Positions 46,630 to 56,785 of a DNA stretch of 64,000 nucleotides are shown piece by piece (position 1 is the stretch's first letter; each line of letters begins with the position of its first letter). The notes below the pieces were generated by a model. The model made no database searches and was not told the DNA's origin. It worked only from the letters and a program-made list of their open reading frames with translations. The position numbers were made by a program, and so were the translations under genes. Source of the stretch: Lunularia cruciata (lineage: Eukaryota; Streptophyta; Marchantiopsida; Lunulariales; Lunulariaceae); the NCBI GenBank assembly GCA_948567375.1, contig OX419760.1, positions 32,550,001 to 32,614,000 of the forward strand. Reading direction: 5' to 3'.

Positions 46630-47669
46630 AGGTAGGAGACAATGTTTGTCTTAGATTAGATTTTGTTAGACTAGATTTGGATAGACTTTGTAGTGAGATG
46701 AAGATGAATGCTAAGTCAAAAGTTGTAAAAGTAGGAGTGCAAGAAGGAAAAGTGATTGTAAGAACATTGGGTTTGAAGGCCAAAATCAAGGTTGACATTG
46801 GATCAAAGTAGTAACAAATTTGAGATATGACGAGGCAGATATGAAGAAGTGGTTTGTCATTTTGAATCCACAAGTTGGTAAAGTTGTTGTAGAATAGTAT
46901 TTTTGTTAGTTATTGTCAAGTGCTTTATCTATTTAAAAGAGGCATTTGCAATTTATTGTTGTTCAATATTTATATTTTTGAAGTTGAGTAAAGCAAAGTG
47001 TTGTAACTTGGTGCTCATCGTTTCAACTTAATTCCAAGTATCCATCCTATGTGTGTTTGTGAGTGTTTGGAGAAATTCAAAGTGCAAGTCAGTGGGCTTG
47101 TTGGATGTTGGATTCCACAACTCTGATTTCATTCTGTGTGTTTGATCTTGAGTGGATAGCAATTAAAGCAATGCCGTGAAAGATCTGAGAGGAATTGTAA
47201 TGTTGGTAGTATTTTGCATTGGTGCGTGCAACATGAGCTTGATGCAAAGCAATTTTGATCAAGGAAGTTGTGCGTTCAATAGAGGGGTGGAACACAATTT
47301 TGAGGCAAAGTGGTTTTGTAGTGAAGTAGCCTTCTTTGAGAGAATCTGAATCATCACAATCAAGATTTGTTTCCAAAGATTTAATGAAGTTGTGATTATG
47401 GCAGTGTAATTCATGACAAGAGTTGACATTGAGCGCTTGTTACTCTCTTCTAAGTGTGGTTTCTACTTGAGAGATTAAAGATACAACCAAGAAAAACTAC
47501 ATTGTTAGTGTTTAATTTATATTTGACCATTTCTAAATTGTATCTCTTTGGGAACAAACTTTACTTATTGATACTTGCCAAGTTGTTGCACTAGGATTGC
47601 ATCAAAACCATACCTTTTGCCACTCAATCTCTTCATGATAGTCTCCTATAGAGACATATAGAGCTGCTT
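46630..47669. other. Non-coding, LTR-like DNA
   Basis: AT-rich with no long frame. CTATTTAAAAGAGG at about 46,929 is TATA-like. Probably the 3' end (LTR) of the coiled-coil element, rejoining the methyltransferase gypsy somewhere near 47.5-47.67 kb. The exact junction could not be found. Confidence 0.35.
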
Positions 47670-47950
47670 CATTATCAACACATAGAGCCACTTTTTCTAC
47701 ATTTATGAGTTTCCCAGGCTTTCATGCTTTTTGAGAAGGAGGATTTGGACTTGTTTGGGACTCACAATTACAGCAATTAGTGGAGCCCAACGCTGATGAG
47801 AGAGAGTGGGCGATGGGTTTTTTCACTGGTATTATCGTTGTTCCAACAATATCAAAGGCATCCAAGCGTCAAGTGTTAGGTCAGGCTATGGACCTGAATT
47901 GTTTGACCTAGATTGTGAGCCTTGGCGTGGCAGAGCAACATAGGATATGC
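47670..47950 (+). pseudogene. C5 cytosine-DNA methyltransferase, C-terminal part (motifs IX-X)
   Basis: The frame through 47,705 reads FMSFPGFHAF, then LVWDSQLQQLVEPNADERE, AMGF-TG and SKASKRQVLGQAMDLNCLT. These match the end of C5 methyltransferases, where a late block before the last helix is followed by motif X (R-x-x-x-x-GNA-like, here RQVLGQAMD), which packs against motif I at the SAM site. Stops lie after HAF and LT. It continues the domain interrupted at 40,154; strand, motif order and position before RT agree. About 7.5 kb of later insertions separate the halves. The target-recognition region between them is mostly lost or unreadable. Confidence 0.78.
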
Positions 47951-48269
47951 TTGATAGGCATCACCACTTGGACACTTGTGGGCCCTATGCCTATCAAGAC
48001 AATTCAAGCACATGCTGGGAGAGATGGACCGGGTGGACATGGTATTCTTGGGATGCAACCAGTGGCTATTAGGGAGAGTTGTCTACTTGGAGTCCATCTA
48101 GGTGAGCATGGTCTACTTGGATTACACCCTTGGTCTACTTGGGATGCAACCAGAGGATATGTGGAGCTTGCAGCCAGAGCGGAGGGAGTTTGTCACACAG
48201 AGGTTAGGACCTTTAGTGGTCAAGAGCATGACACAATTGCACCCAGGGGCCCAATGTAGTAGCCAATCA

Positions 48270-49760
48270 GCATGTCTTCCACTCCTACAATAGTTATAGA
48301 GGATACTTGGGAGCCAGATCTTGGACCCAAGCTTATTGGAGAGGAAAGACGGAAGGTTTGGAGGTTCTTGAGGAGCTACACTAGTTGTTTTGCCTTTTGT
48401 GTGAAGGATATGGGTGTTCTAAAAGGATATGGTACACAAATTGAGCTGACTAGCGATACACTAGTTTTTGGACGTCCTTATTGCTATAGTGACATGGAGA
48501 GGACATTGATTCAGAGCCAAATTAGTGACCTTTTTGAGGCTGGTTTCATGGAGATTTCACATGGAGAGTATGCATCAATGACAATGATGCTAACCAAGAA
48601 TGATATGCATAGTCACTACACAGATAGGTGGATGTGTCGAGATTACCGTCCTATCAACTGACAAACTAGGGTTGATTGGTATGCCATGCCTACACCGGAG
48701 GAGATCTTTGATGCAATTGGGCATGCAAAGGTCTTTGGTACTTTGGATCTTTGAGTAGGTTATCATTAGTTGCCTATCAAGGAGGAGGATAAGTCCAAGA
48801 CAACATTTTGGGCTATTAATCCTCAAAACAAGGATGTGTTATATGAGTGGAAGTTCTTATTATTTGGGTTAAAGAATGCTTATGCTGAGTTCCAGAGGGT
48901 CATGGATATGATCCTAGCTAGATTGGATTTTTCTTGGTGCTATATTGATTACATTTTGGTCTATAGACTACTGTGGAGGAGCATGAGAGAAAGTTTTTGG
49001 AGGTGTTTGAGAGGTTGAGATCTCATGGACTCAAATAACATCTTGGGAAGTGTAGGTTCTTCCATGAGCAAGTTGAGTATTTGGGTCACACTATCTACCC
49101 TAGAGGACTTGGTGTTCAGCAGACCAAGGTGGAGGCTATTGCAAGTATTCCTTGGCCTACGGATGTGAGCAAAGTGCGAGCATTCCTTGGATTGGCAAAC
49201 TTCTATTGCCGCTATGTTAGAGGATTTAGTGCCATTGCCAAGGCCTTGACAAAGCTGACCAAGCATACAAGAGTGGTGTTGGGGAGATGAGTAGGAGAGA
49301 GCTTTTGTAGAGCTCAAGGAGAGGTTGACATCTACTCCAATTTTGAGGAGACCAATAATAAGATGACCATTTCAGGTTCATACTGATTGGAGTATGTTGG
49401 GACTGGGAGTAGTGCTCACCCAACATGATGATGAGGGGAAGGAGTTTGTGGTGGCCTATGCTAGTTTCTTCAACAATTCAACACAAAAAAAGTATAGTTC
49501 ATATGAATGCTTAGAGAGTGCTCGGCAACAATTTGGGCAACACATTTTTGATGTTACCTATTTGGTAACCTCTTCACTCTCATCACTGATCATTAGCCGT
49601 TGAAGTGGTTGATGGAGTCCAACAAGCTTTTAGGGAAGCTTGCACAATGGGCTCTGATTTTACAAGAGTATGATTTCATGGTTGTTCATAGACCTAGAGT
49701 AGTGAACCATGATGTAGATGGGTTGAGTAGAAACCCATGTCCCAGCCAGCAAAATCAGAC
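48270..49760 (+). pseudogene. Methyltransferase gypsy: reverse transcriptase and RNase H
   Basis: RT begins after a linker (IEDTWEPDLGPKLIGEERRK) and has MCRDYRPIN at 48,630-48,660, LFGLKNAYAEFQRVMD at about 48,870, and YIDYILVY, where the second catalytic Asp has become Tyr. The thumb and RNase H follow: QTKVEAIASIPWPTDVSKVR, FLGLANFYCRYV (49,081-49,290), HTDWSMLGLGVVLTQHDDEG (49,380-49,440), KWLMESNKLLGKLAQWALIL and VNHDVDGLSRNPCPS (49,600-49,760). Several frame changes. The sequence is closely related to the pol fragment at 63,390-64,000. Confidence 0.9.
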
Positions 49761-50039
49761 CGAAGCATATTGGCATGGTGAGATAGATGAGGAGATGGTG
49801 CTAGGTTGGCATGCATTGGCCATTTTTTGTATATTTTTTGAGGCTTTGGTGGTATCTCTCTCAGCGCATACAAGAAGACTTATTGAGGTCATAGATCCAA
49901 AGAGTAAAGATATTGGTACAATTCAGCAAGACATTCATGGTGACATCTTAGTGATGGACTATCTTTGTATGGTCTTGTGGGTAGCATAGTTGGGGCCAAG
50001 GAGAGAGATCGTGTCCTTTAGTGAGCCAGATGATTCAAA

Positions 50040-50720
50040 TTGGAGGGTAGACACCATTTGCGTGTATGGGAGGATAGTAGAGTGCAAGTAGTACCACTTC
50101 CATCTCAGAGACCACAATTGGTTTGTCATGCTCATGAGGAGCTAGGACATTTTGGAGTAAAGCATACATATAGCTTACTCCAGAGTCATCATTGGTGGCA
50201 CAATATGCAGACTAAGGTATAATAGTTTGTTGCCAAATGTGTGGTTTATGACCAAGTTAGAGCATCATTCAGTGCTCCTATGCTACAATTACACCCATTA
50301 CCTATCATAGGATTGGGTTACCGTTAGAGTATGAGTTTGCAAGACTTTACCGCTGACTGTGAGACATCATAAATATGTTTTGGTGATGGTGGAGCACTTC
50401 TTCAAGTGGATTGAGTTGGTGGCACTTCCTAACAAGTCTAGTGAAGGGACAACTTACTCGTTCCTGGATCAAGTTCTTAGTCATTTTGGTACACCAGCTA
50501 AGGTTTTGACTGATTAGGGTACAAAGTTCTTGGGGGAGTTTCAAGTCTTGTTGAAAATGCTTTGATTGATCATTGTACTACATCCCAAGACCACCTTGAG
50601 GCAGATGGCTTAGCAGAGAGATTGGTTTGGACGGTGAAGAGAGGATTGCAAAAGTATGGTTTGCAAAAAGTCCGCTTGGGAGATTGGGATCTCTAGTTAC
50701 CTTGGTTGGCCATGGGCTAT
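50040..50720 (+). pseudogene. Methyltransferase gypsy: integrase
   Basis: The zinc-binding start includes CHAHEELGHFGVKHTY (both His kept). The core follows in changing frames, with KWIELVALPNKS, a LTD-stop-GTKF block for the second Asp and DGLAERLVWTVKRGLQKYGL, in which the catalytic Glu is kept. Multiple stops. The C-terminal part continues through VLVLEGRDGVVWADHVRNCAP (about 51,110-51,170), which leads directly into the PHD finger. Confidence 0.85.
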
Positions 50721-51235
50721 CGGTTCAGCTGGAAAGCCTCCTTAGCATCCTTCTCTCCTTAATTTCTACTCTATGGATGAGATATAAATTTACATGCAAC
50801 CATTTGTCAAGATGCTATTGTAGTTTTGGACTTGGATGATCTTGATGTATGGATGAGCGCATGTTCTTAGCAGGCAGAGATCTTTTAGAGAGTGATGCCG
50901 ATGGCCTTTGAGAACTTGGTGATTGTTCAGCATGGAGATATCGTATGCTATGCTACCATTCAAGGAGGAGGTTATAGACACTCAATCTATCAATCTATCG
51001 ATTTCATCCAAGAAACTATGTATATCTACAACAAATAACACCGACAACACTTGATGTTTCTACAAGCCGCACTATCCTGAGAGTGCGTGAGGTTTTGCCA
51101 TCTAGCGTCCTTGTGTTGGAAGGACGTGATGGTGTTGTTTGGGCAGATCATGTGCGCAATTGTGCACCATGATACCTCCCAAACATTGATGGTACTATGG
51201 ACCCAAGCTTGGCACTCGTACGTGCAAACTTGAGG

Positions 51236-51370
51236 TGTATGTTATGTGGCTTTTTTGGTGGAGTTGCTACTATGTTATTGTGTGATAGTTGTTCAAGAGG
51301 ATGTCATATGGCATGTATGACTCCTCCTCTCACGGTGGTTCCTCAAGGATAGTGGTTATGTCCTAGATGT
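51236..51370 (+). pseudogene. PHD finger at the C-terminus of the gypsy polyprotein
   Basis: A single frame encodes CMLC, then CDSC, then RGCHMAC, then (after one TAG) WLCPRC, the complete C4HC3 zinc-ligand set with PHD-typical spacing and the usual PPL-x-x-x-P-x-G-x-W bridge before the last CxxC. The only defect is the TAG just before the conserved Trp. PHD fingers commonly read histone H3 tails; many retrotransposons of the gypsy class carry a chromodomain here instead. The position directly after integrase suggests a role in choosing the integration site. This role is inferred. Confidence 0.88.
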
Positions 51371-51698
51371 ACTTGACCTATAGCTACTTTATCATTTATA
51401 TGGTATAGATTGCAGATAGGCGATTAACGATGGGGCTCCACAGCACCCAGCCTCCTAATCTTTGCCCATCATAGGGTATAGCATATACTTGGAGTAGATG
51501 GCTATATGGAGTTAGAGGGACCTAACCGCCAACTAGGGAGGCAATTGTGGCACTTTAGAGTTTATGTGTGACTTATGTGTGAGCTGTGCTTCTATAGTGT
51601 ATGCTGTTGTGTAGCGATGTATGTTGTGTAATGATATATGTTTGTAGCGATGTATATTGTGGAGCAATGTATATACGCACAACAACTGTCATTGCATT

Positions 51699-51882
51699 TG
51701 TAGTGTCACATCTAGATTACTTGGACACTAGAGTTCCAGTGATAGTAGTTAAATCATTTTGGCAATTACTCATAGACTACTTTCCGACAGTCAGATTTTG
51801 TGTTAAGGGTACTGACTTCATGGCGGAGCCCACCATCACTTGCACCATCCGCACCATCGGGTGTGCCATCAGCGGGACCGTT
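51699..51882 (+). repeat. Terminal repeat of the methyltransferase gypsy, right copy
   Basis: Matches 36,323-36,508 (TGTAGTGTCACATCTAGATT...). It is followed at once by a block (51,883 to about 51,950, GACTTATGTGTGAG...) that repeats the sequence before it (51,570 to about 51,640), so the terminal region is rearranged and the rest of the LTR is missing. Confidence 0.6.
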
Positions 51883-53168
51883 GACTTATGTGTGAGTTGT
51901 GCTTCTATAGTGTATAATGTTGACAACAATGTATGTTGTGTAGAGATGTATGTAAACATAACAAATGAATTTGTAAGATATCAATGCGTAATCTACTACC
52001 AAATTCACAAATTGAGTAATCACACAACGATTTTGTCTATTTTAAGGAACTAAGTGCAATGGCTAAGGTTAGAAGAGAGAGGGCTATAATTTCTTATGTG
52101 TTTGCAAGGAAAGGATTTGAAGGGTATGTTAGGTTTATAGATGAGACTAGTTTTCCTCTAGTGCATTTTGTGTTTATCGTCACAAATCATATTCCATCAA
52201 TAGACAAGTCATTTGTGATGATAAAAAATAATCATCCATTATGCAAGAAGTAAGGAAAGAAATGGTGTTGTGAAGGTTAATTAAATTGTGGTGGCTAAGC
52301 TTGCATTTGATGTGCTTTTGTGTGTGTGTCTTGTTGGTTAGATAGGTTTGCCAAGCTCCTCTCTGACATTGAGGAAGTGATATCTTTGGTTCAAACTAAA
52401 CCTCAAAAGAGCGTGTAATAGTTTTGAATGGCAATTAATATCTATGGGAAGATTTGTATTGTGTGTCCATGAGCCATGTTTTTCCTTCCTTCAAACAAGC
52501 ACACACCTTTCAATCTCTAAAATCTCTTTGTAGCAAATTCCTTTATGCTAAATGAGCAATGTATTGGTATTCTCATAGGTAGATGGCATTCTTTGCATGG
52601 ATTGAGAGTATATTTAAATAAATAAATAAAAGAACTCTTATCTTCTATGATGGGTTAGGACTTGCATAATTTCTTGATTAATAAATGTGATATTTGGGTA
52701 GAAGACAAGGAGAACTTTATAGAGGAGGAGAAAAATTTTGTACATGAGTATATGGAAGGTGAATGACCAACAATATAGAAAGGAAACAAGAGCTCATTTT
52801 TCAAAATGTTGCCTTGCATACAACTACAAGCATGATAGAATATTGCACAAATCAAATTAATAAAAGTGTTCCAATCATTTGTTGACCTACATTTTATACT
52901 TTCCATAATTCAAAAATTCTTTGTATGCTTGTTTTATTTCTAAAATTTCTATGTGTTTCAAATTTATCAAATGGAATCTCTTGGATAGAGAAGGGGTAAC
53001 TTGGGTTTTTAGAAGGGCTTACTCAAGCACGGAATGGGTTTGCTTGTGTGAGGGAGGGGTTAGCTCAAGGTTTCAAGGACCCCACCTTGGTGTTCCAAGG
53101 AGCTCACCTGGGCTAGGAGAGGTTTTCTTGGCTAGCAAAGGGGTTTGGGACAATTGGAAAAGGGTTTG
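51883..53168. other. Unclassified AT-rich DNA
   Basis: After the rearranged terminal repeat no coding domain is recognised. Short frames (52,059-52,253 plus; 52,906-52,655 minus) have no known motif. Confidence 0.45.
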
Positions 53169-53173
53169 CTTGG

Positions 53174-53912
53174 TGTAATACTCCAAGAACAAAAGAAGAG
53201 AGAAAATAGAAATTTCACACTCAATCATCTGATGCCCCAAAGGAGCACCTTCTCTTTATTATATAGACAAAGAGGATCTCCTCCAAGATAGCTACACCAT
53301 AGGATTAGGCACATAGATAGGTGACATGTCAGCAAGCTCTACCCTTTGGATTACTTACTTGGACGGGTGACATGTCTGTCGTGGTCCTATCTGGTTGGTC
53401 AAACAAGTTGTGACTAAAGGGAATCTTTTAGGGAATCTTCCTATAGGAATCTCAAAATCACGTGGATGAGGTACCATTGGAAAGCTCTCGTCAACACAAA
53501 CCAGGGGGAGGGAAGGCCAGCCTCTCCTTCATGGGGAGGGGAGGGTCTGCACATTTTTGACTCCTAATTCATCCGTTTAGGCCTCCAAAATTGCCTTCAA
53601 ACATTTCAAGCATATTTCGGTTCCTACTCTATTAGTAGAAGTCCCCTTTTGGTGATACCTCTTTCTGATCTATTAGTACATCATGTGTAACATCTTTCTA
53701 GATGTTACCAAACCAATTCTCACCTTTAAATCATATGTCTAGGTATTGGTTCTAAGGTTTTCAAGTCTATTTCAGTTTTTGCCCTATAAGTAAAAGTACT
53801 CTTTTGGTGATACTTCTATCTGATCTATTTTGACCATCATGTATAACATCATTCCAGATGTTATCAAACCAAATTTCACATCTAGATCATATGGCTAGCT
53901 CTTGGTATTACC
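53174..53912 (-). mobile_element. Solo LTR of gypsy-Z with target-site duplication
   Basis: 739 bp flanked by CTTGG on both sides (53,169-53,173 and 53,913-53,917). It is homologous to the LTRs at 40,475-40,805 and 61,395-61,985. An internal tandem duplication of about 155 bp (53,59x-53,758 and 53,759-53,912) explains why it is longer than the 591-bp copy. No PBS or coding sequence adjoins it, so unequal recombination between two LTRs removed the body. Confidence 0.88.
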
Positions 53913-53917
53913 CTTGG

Positions 53918-55685
53918 ATTACCAATGGGTTTGCTCTAGTTAGATTGGATTATGAATGATAATTTGTGAAAGTGGTAGTTTAGATTGGTTGGATGATGGT
54001 TGATGAAGAATCACATCCTATATTCAAAATCCAATTCTTTTAGTAATTTTATACATAATTTTTTTATATATGGAGTGTGTGTTTGGGAGTTTATTTAGAA
54101 AGAGGAGGTATTAGAAGTTTGTAATTTGAAAGCAAAAATTGACTTTAGAAGAGCAATTCAAATTTGAGAGTATGGAAGAGAGAAAGGGTATAAATATGAA
54201 GGACTCATTCTCAAATTTGGGTTGAGCTTTATGAGTGAGAGAGAGGGATAGTCACAAGATTTAGAGAGACTTTGATATTGGAGCAAAGAGTGACAGAGGG
54301 ACCGATGGATCAAAATCAAAATTAGAAGGACATACATACAAGACTTGAAGAAAGACCAACTTTGATGGAGCAAAGGGATTGAGTGACACATACAAGTAGA
54401 CTTGGAGAGGGGGAAGGACAAAAAAGAGAGGAATAAAGAAGCATAAATTTCCACCAAACTTGAGAGAAGAGAAAAATTATCAAGAGAGAGTTCCAAGAGA
54501 AGAGAATTTGATTAATTTCTCTTCAAGAGACCTCAGAGAAGAAGAAGGATAATTGATCAGGAGAAACATAAGAAGAATAATTTCTAAGCAAAAGAAACCT
54601 TTGAGAGACCTAAGTGAAGAAGGAGAAATTATCAATACATTTCATGACTTAAGACTTGAGAGAGAAGAAGGATAAATCTCTATATAAGTCGACATCTATG
54701 GAGTTCAAGGTAAGTGAGAGAGATTGAAATCAATGAGACATAGTGAACCTTGTCGATTACAAGAAGCCATAGGATGACAAGATGGAGGATATTTAAAAAG
54801 GAACTTGGATTATTAGATATTACATAATATGATGCATATAAAATGAGGTTATAGTATGGGGCAAGATAAGAGTTAGATTTGGACCGCAATAAAAGGCGTT
54901 TGGGAATTTGATCTGGACTCTCTTGGAAGTGAGCATTGGCTTGGAAAATCTCTCTCTCCATGCAAGTTATATTGAATTCATGTCACTCCAAATATCCATT
55001 TAATTTTACATCCCAAACCATAAATCCTTTGACCACACCATTTTCTATTTGAGCAAGCACTTCCCTTGACAAACAAACACATTTCATTTCCAAGCAAGTC
55101 TATTTTTGTTCAAATGAGTCCTCCTATATGCAAGGGAGCCCAATTGTCATATCCAACTGTGCACTCCCATGATTTACAAACCCTCCTCATTATGAGCAAG
55201 CCTTGACTAGTATGAGCGAGCACCTTCATATGCAGGCCACCCCTTCTTGACAAGCAATTCCATTGGCTATGCTAGAAAATCTCTCTCCATACAAGTGATC
55301 CTAACTTCTTGCTTAAGCAAGTCCTTTCCTACATGAGTGAGTCCTTTCCATGTGTGAGCAAGGCTACCCATTCTTTAATATTAAATCTTTGTATTTGTTG
55401 CTTTGTCTTTGTTATGGTTGCTAATGAATCATTTTCATATTTATTTGATAGGTTAGTTTTTTTTCTCATGTTCATTTTGGTTTCATATATTGGTTTGTGT
55501 ATTGAGTTTGTGAGGACTTGGAACTAGAACAAGCACACATGCATGGTTAAGAATAAACCTTTCACCTTGATTGACGATGGAATTAGAGATGCATTTGCTT
55601 TAGAATGGGGTAGCACATAGATAAATATATGTTCCTTATGTATTGGTGGAGGATTGGTTAGAATGTGAGTCTTACATCCAAGAGA
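53918..55685. other. Purine-rich and unclassified DNA
   Basis: From 54,100 to 54,960 the plus strand is GA-rich with irregular repeats of GAGAGAG and ACTTGAGAGAAGA. The minus-strand frames at 54,496-54,158 and 54,961-54,680 come from this. From 55.0 to 55.69 kb nothing is recognised except a short repeated TGAGTGAGTCCTTTCC-like word near 55,335. Confidence 0.5.
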
Positions 55686-55690
55686 TATTT

Positions 55691-56099
55691 TGTAAAAGAC
55701 CGAATCCGAGGAGAGAAATAGGAGAATGCAAACTCACATTGGGACACTTGAATGAGGGAAAACTCCGAATGCCTAGCATGAGCTTTGGCTTTGGTATTTA
55801 TGGGTAGCATACAAGACTCATGAACCTTCTCAAGAAGCTTCCTTGAGCCGCTTTCTTGGAGTGCAAGCCAAGTTAACCAAGAAGCTTCTCAAGAAGCTTC
55901 CTTCTAGAAGCCGCCTACTTGGAGTGCAAGCTAAGCTAGTTAGAAGCTTCTAGAAGCTACCTGCTTAAGGTGCAAGTTAACTAGTTGGGAAGCTTCCCAA
56001 GAAGCTTCTTAGATACTTCTAGAATATTCTAGGCTATTTTGTCTTATTCTCTACTTTGTAAACCCGACTAACTTTGTCGCTAAACTCCATATTGTTACA
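55691..56099 (-). repeat. Gypsy-R 3' LTR
   Basis: 409 bp. Compared with the 5' LTR it lacks one 14-bp unit (AGAAGCTTCCTTCT type) and its TATA box reads CATAAATA. The polyprotein frame runs from the chromodomain through the polypurine tract into this LTR before it meets a stop at 56,034. Confidence 0.96.
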
Positions 56100-56678
56100 T
56101 ATTCCCCCGCCGCTAGTTGGTGACGTCCTCGTCGCCAGTGAAGCTTCAAATTCCTTGATGGACATCTGTGCATTTTGGAGGTGGGAAAGAGGTTCCCATG
56201 TGGCATCATGAAGGGGATACCCTTTCCAAAGGACCTTGTATTCCATATGTTGATGATGGCCTTGTTGAATATGACGACGTGCAAGGATACAATCAACTTC
56301 GTACTCCTCATGATCATTGATAGAGACAGGCAGAGGAGGAGGTTGGACTCAAGAGGAAAAGGAAGAGGGGTTAGGAACAAAGGGTTTCAACTTGGAAACA
56401 TGAAAGACAAGATAGATACGCATGTGACAAGGCAAGGCAAGTTGATAAGCAACAGGAGAGACAATGTGGGTGATATCAAAGGGTCCTATCCAATTAGGAG
56501 CAAGTTTACAAACTTGGGTATCAAGTGGGAGAGGGAGTTTACTAGAGGATAGCATGACTTTATTGCCAACTTCAAAGGTGAGATCACGACAATGGTGGTT
56601 TGCATATTGTTTTTGGCAATTCTGAGCAACAAGGAGGTGAGACTTGGCTTGTTGGAGAGATTGGGATATAGTGGTCAA
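56034..56678 (-). pseudogene. Gypsy-R integrase C-terminus and chromodomain
   Basis: The piece at 56,678-56,349 carries the GPFDI-like (IGPFDITHIVSPVAYQLALP) C-terminal integrase module. The piece at 56,246-56,034 carries YKVLWKGYPLHDATWEPLSH, a chromodomain core. It is shifted in frame relative to the integrase core upstream. This identifies the element as a chromovirus. Confidence 0.9.
56100..56112 (-). other. Gypsy-R polypurine tract
   Basis: On the minus strand GGCGGGGGAATA lies directly before the 3' LTR start TGTAAC, the position expected for the plus-strand primer. Confidence 0.75.
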
Positions 56679-56785
56679 GAATGTGGAAGTATGAGGAACT
56701 TGAGATGGAGGGGAGCAAGAAGAGAATCTGGAACAAGCGGATCTTGGCCAAAATTGAGATAGAAAGGAGAGAATCCGGTGCTTGC

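Larger units (their letters stand above)
36323..51882 (+). mobile_element. Ty3/gypsy element encoding a cytosine methyltransferase and PHD finger, interrupted by nested insertions
   Basis: Plus-strand pieces of one polyprotein occur in order: N-terminal region (38,057-38,780), protease (38,800-39,300), C5-methyltransferase motifs I-VIII (39,561-40,154), methyltransferase C-terminus (47,670-47,950), RT/RNase H (48,270-49,760), integrase (50,040-50,720) and PHD finger (51,236-51,370). A direct repeat of about 185 bp (36,323-36,508 and 51,699-51,882) marks the outer terminal repeats. LTR-X sequence (both sides of the methyltransferase N-part), an inverted gypsy fragment (40,475 to about 43,870) and an unclassified segment with a coiled-coil frame (about 43.9-47.5 kb) were added later. 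Many stops are present. The coding order is strong; the exact outer ends are not. Confidence 0.75.
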
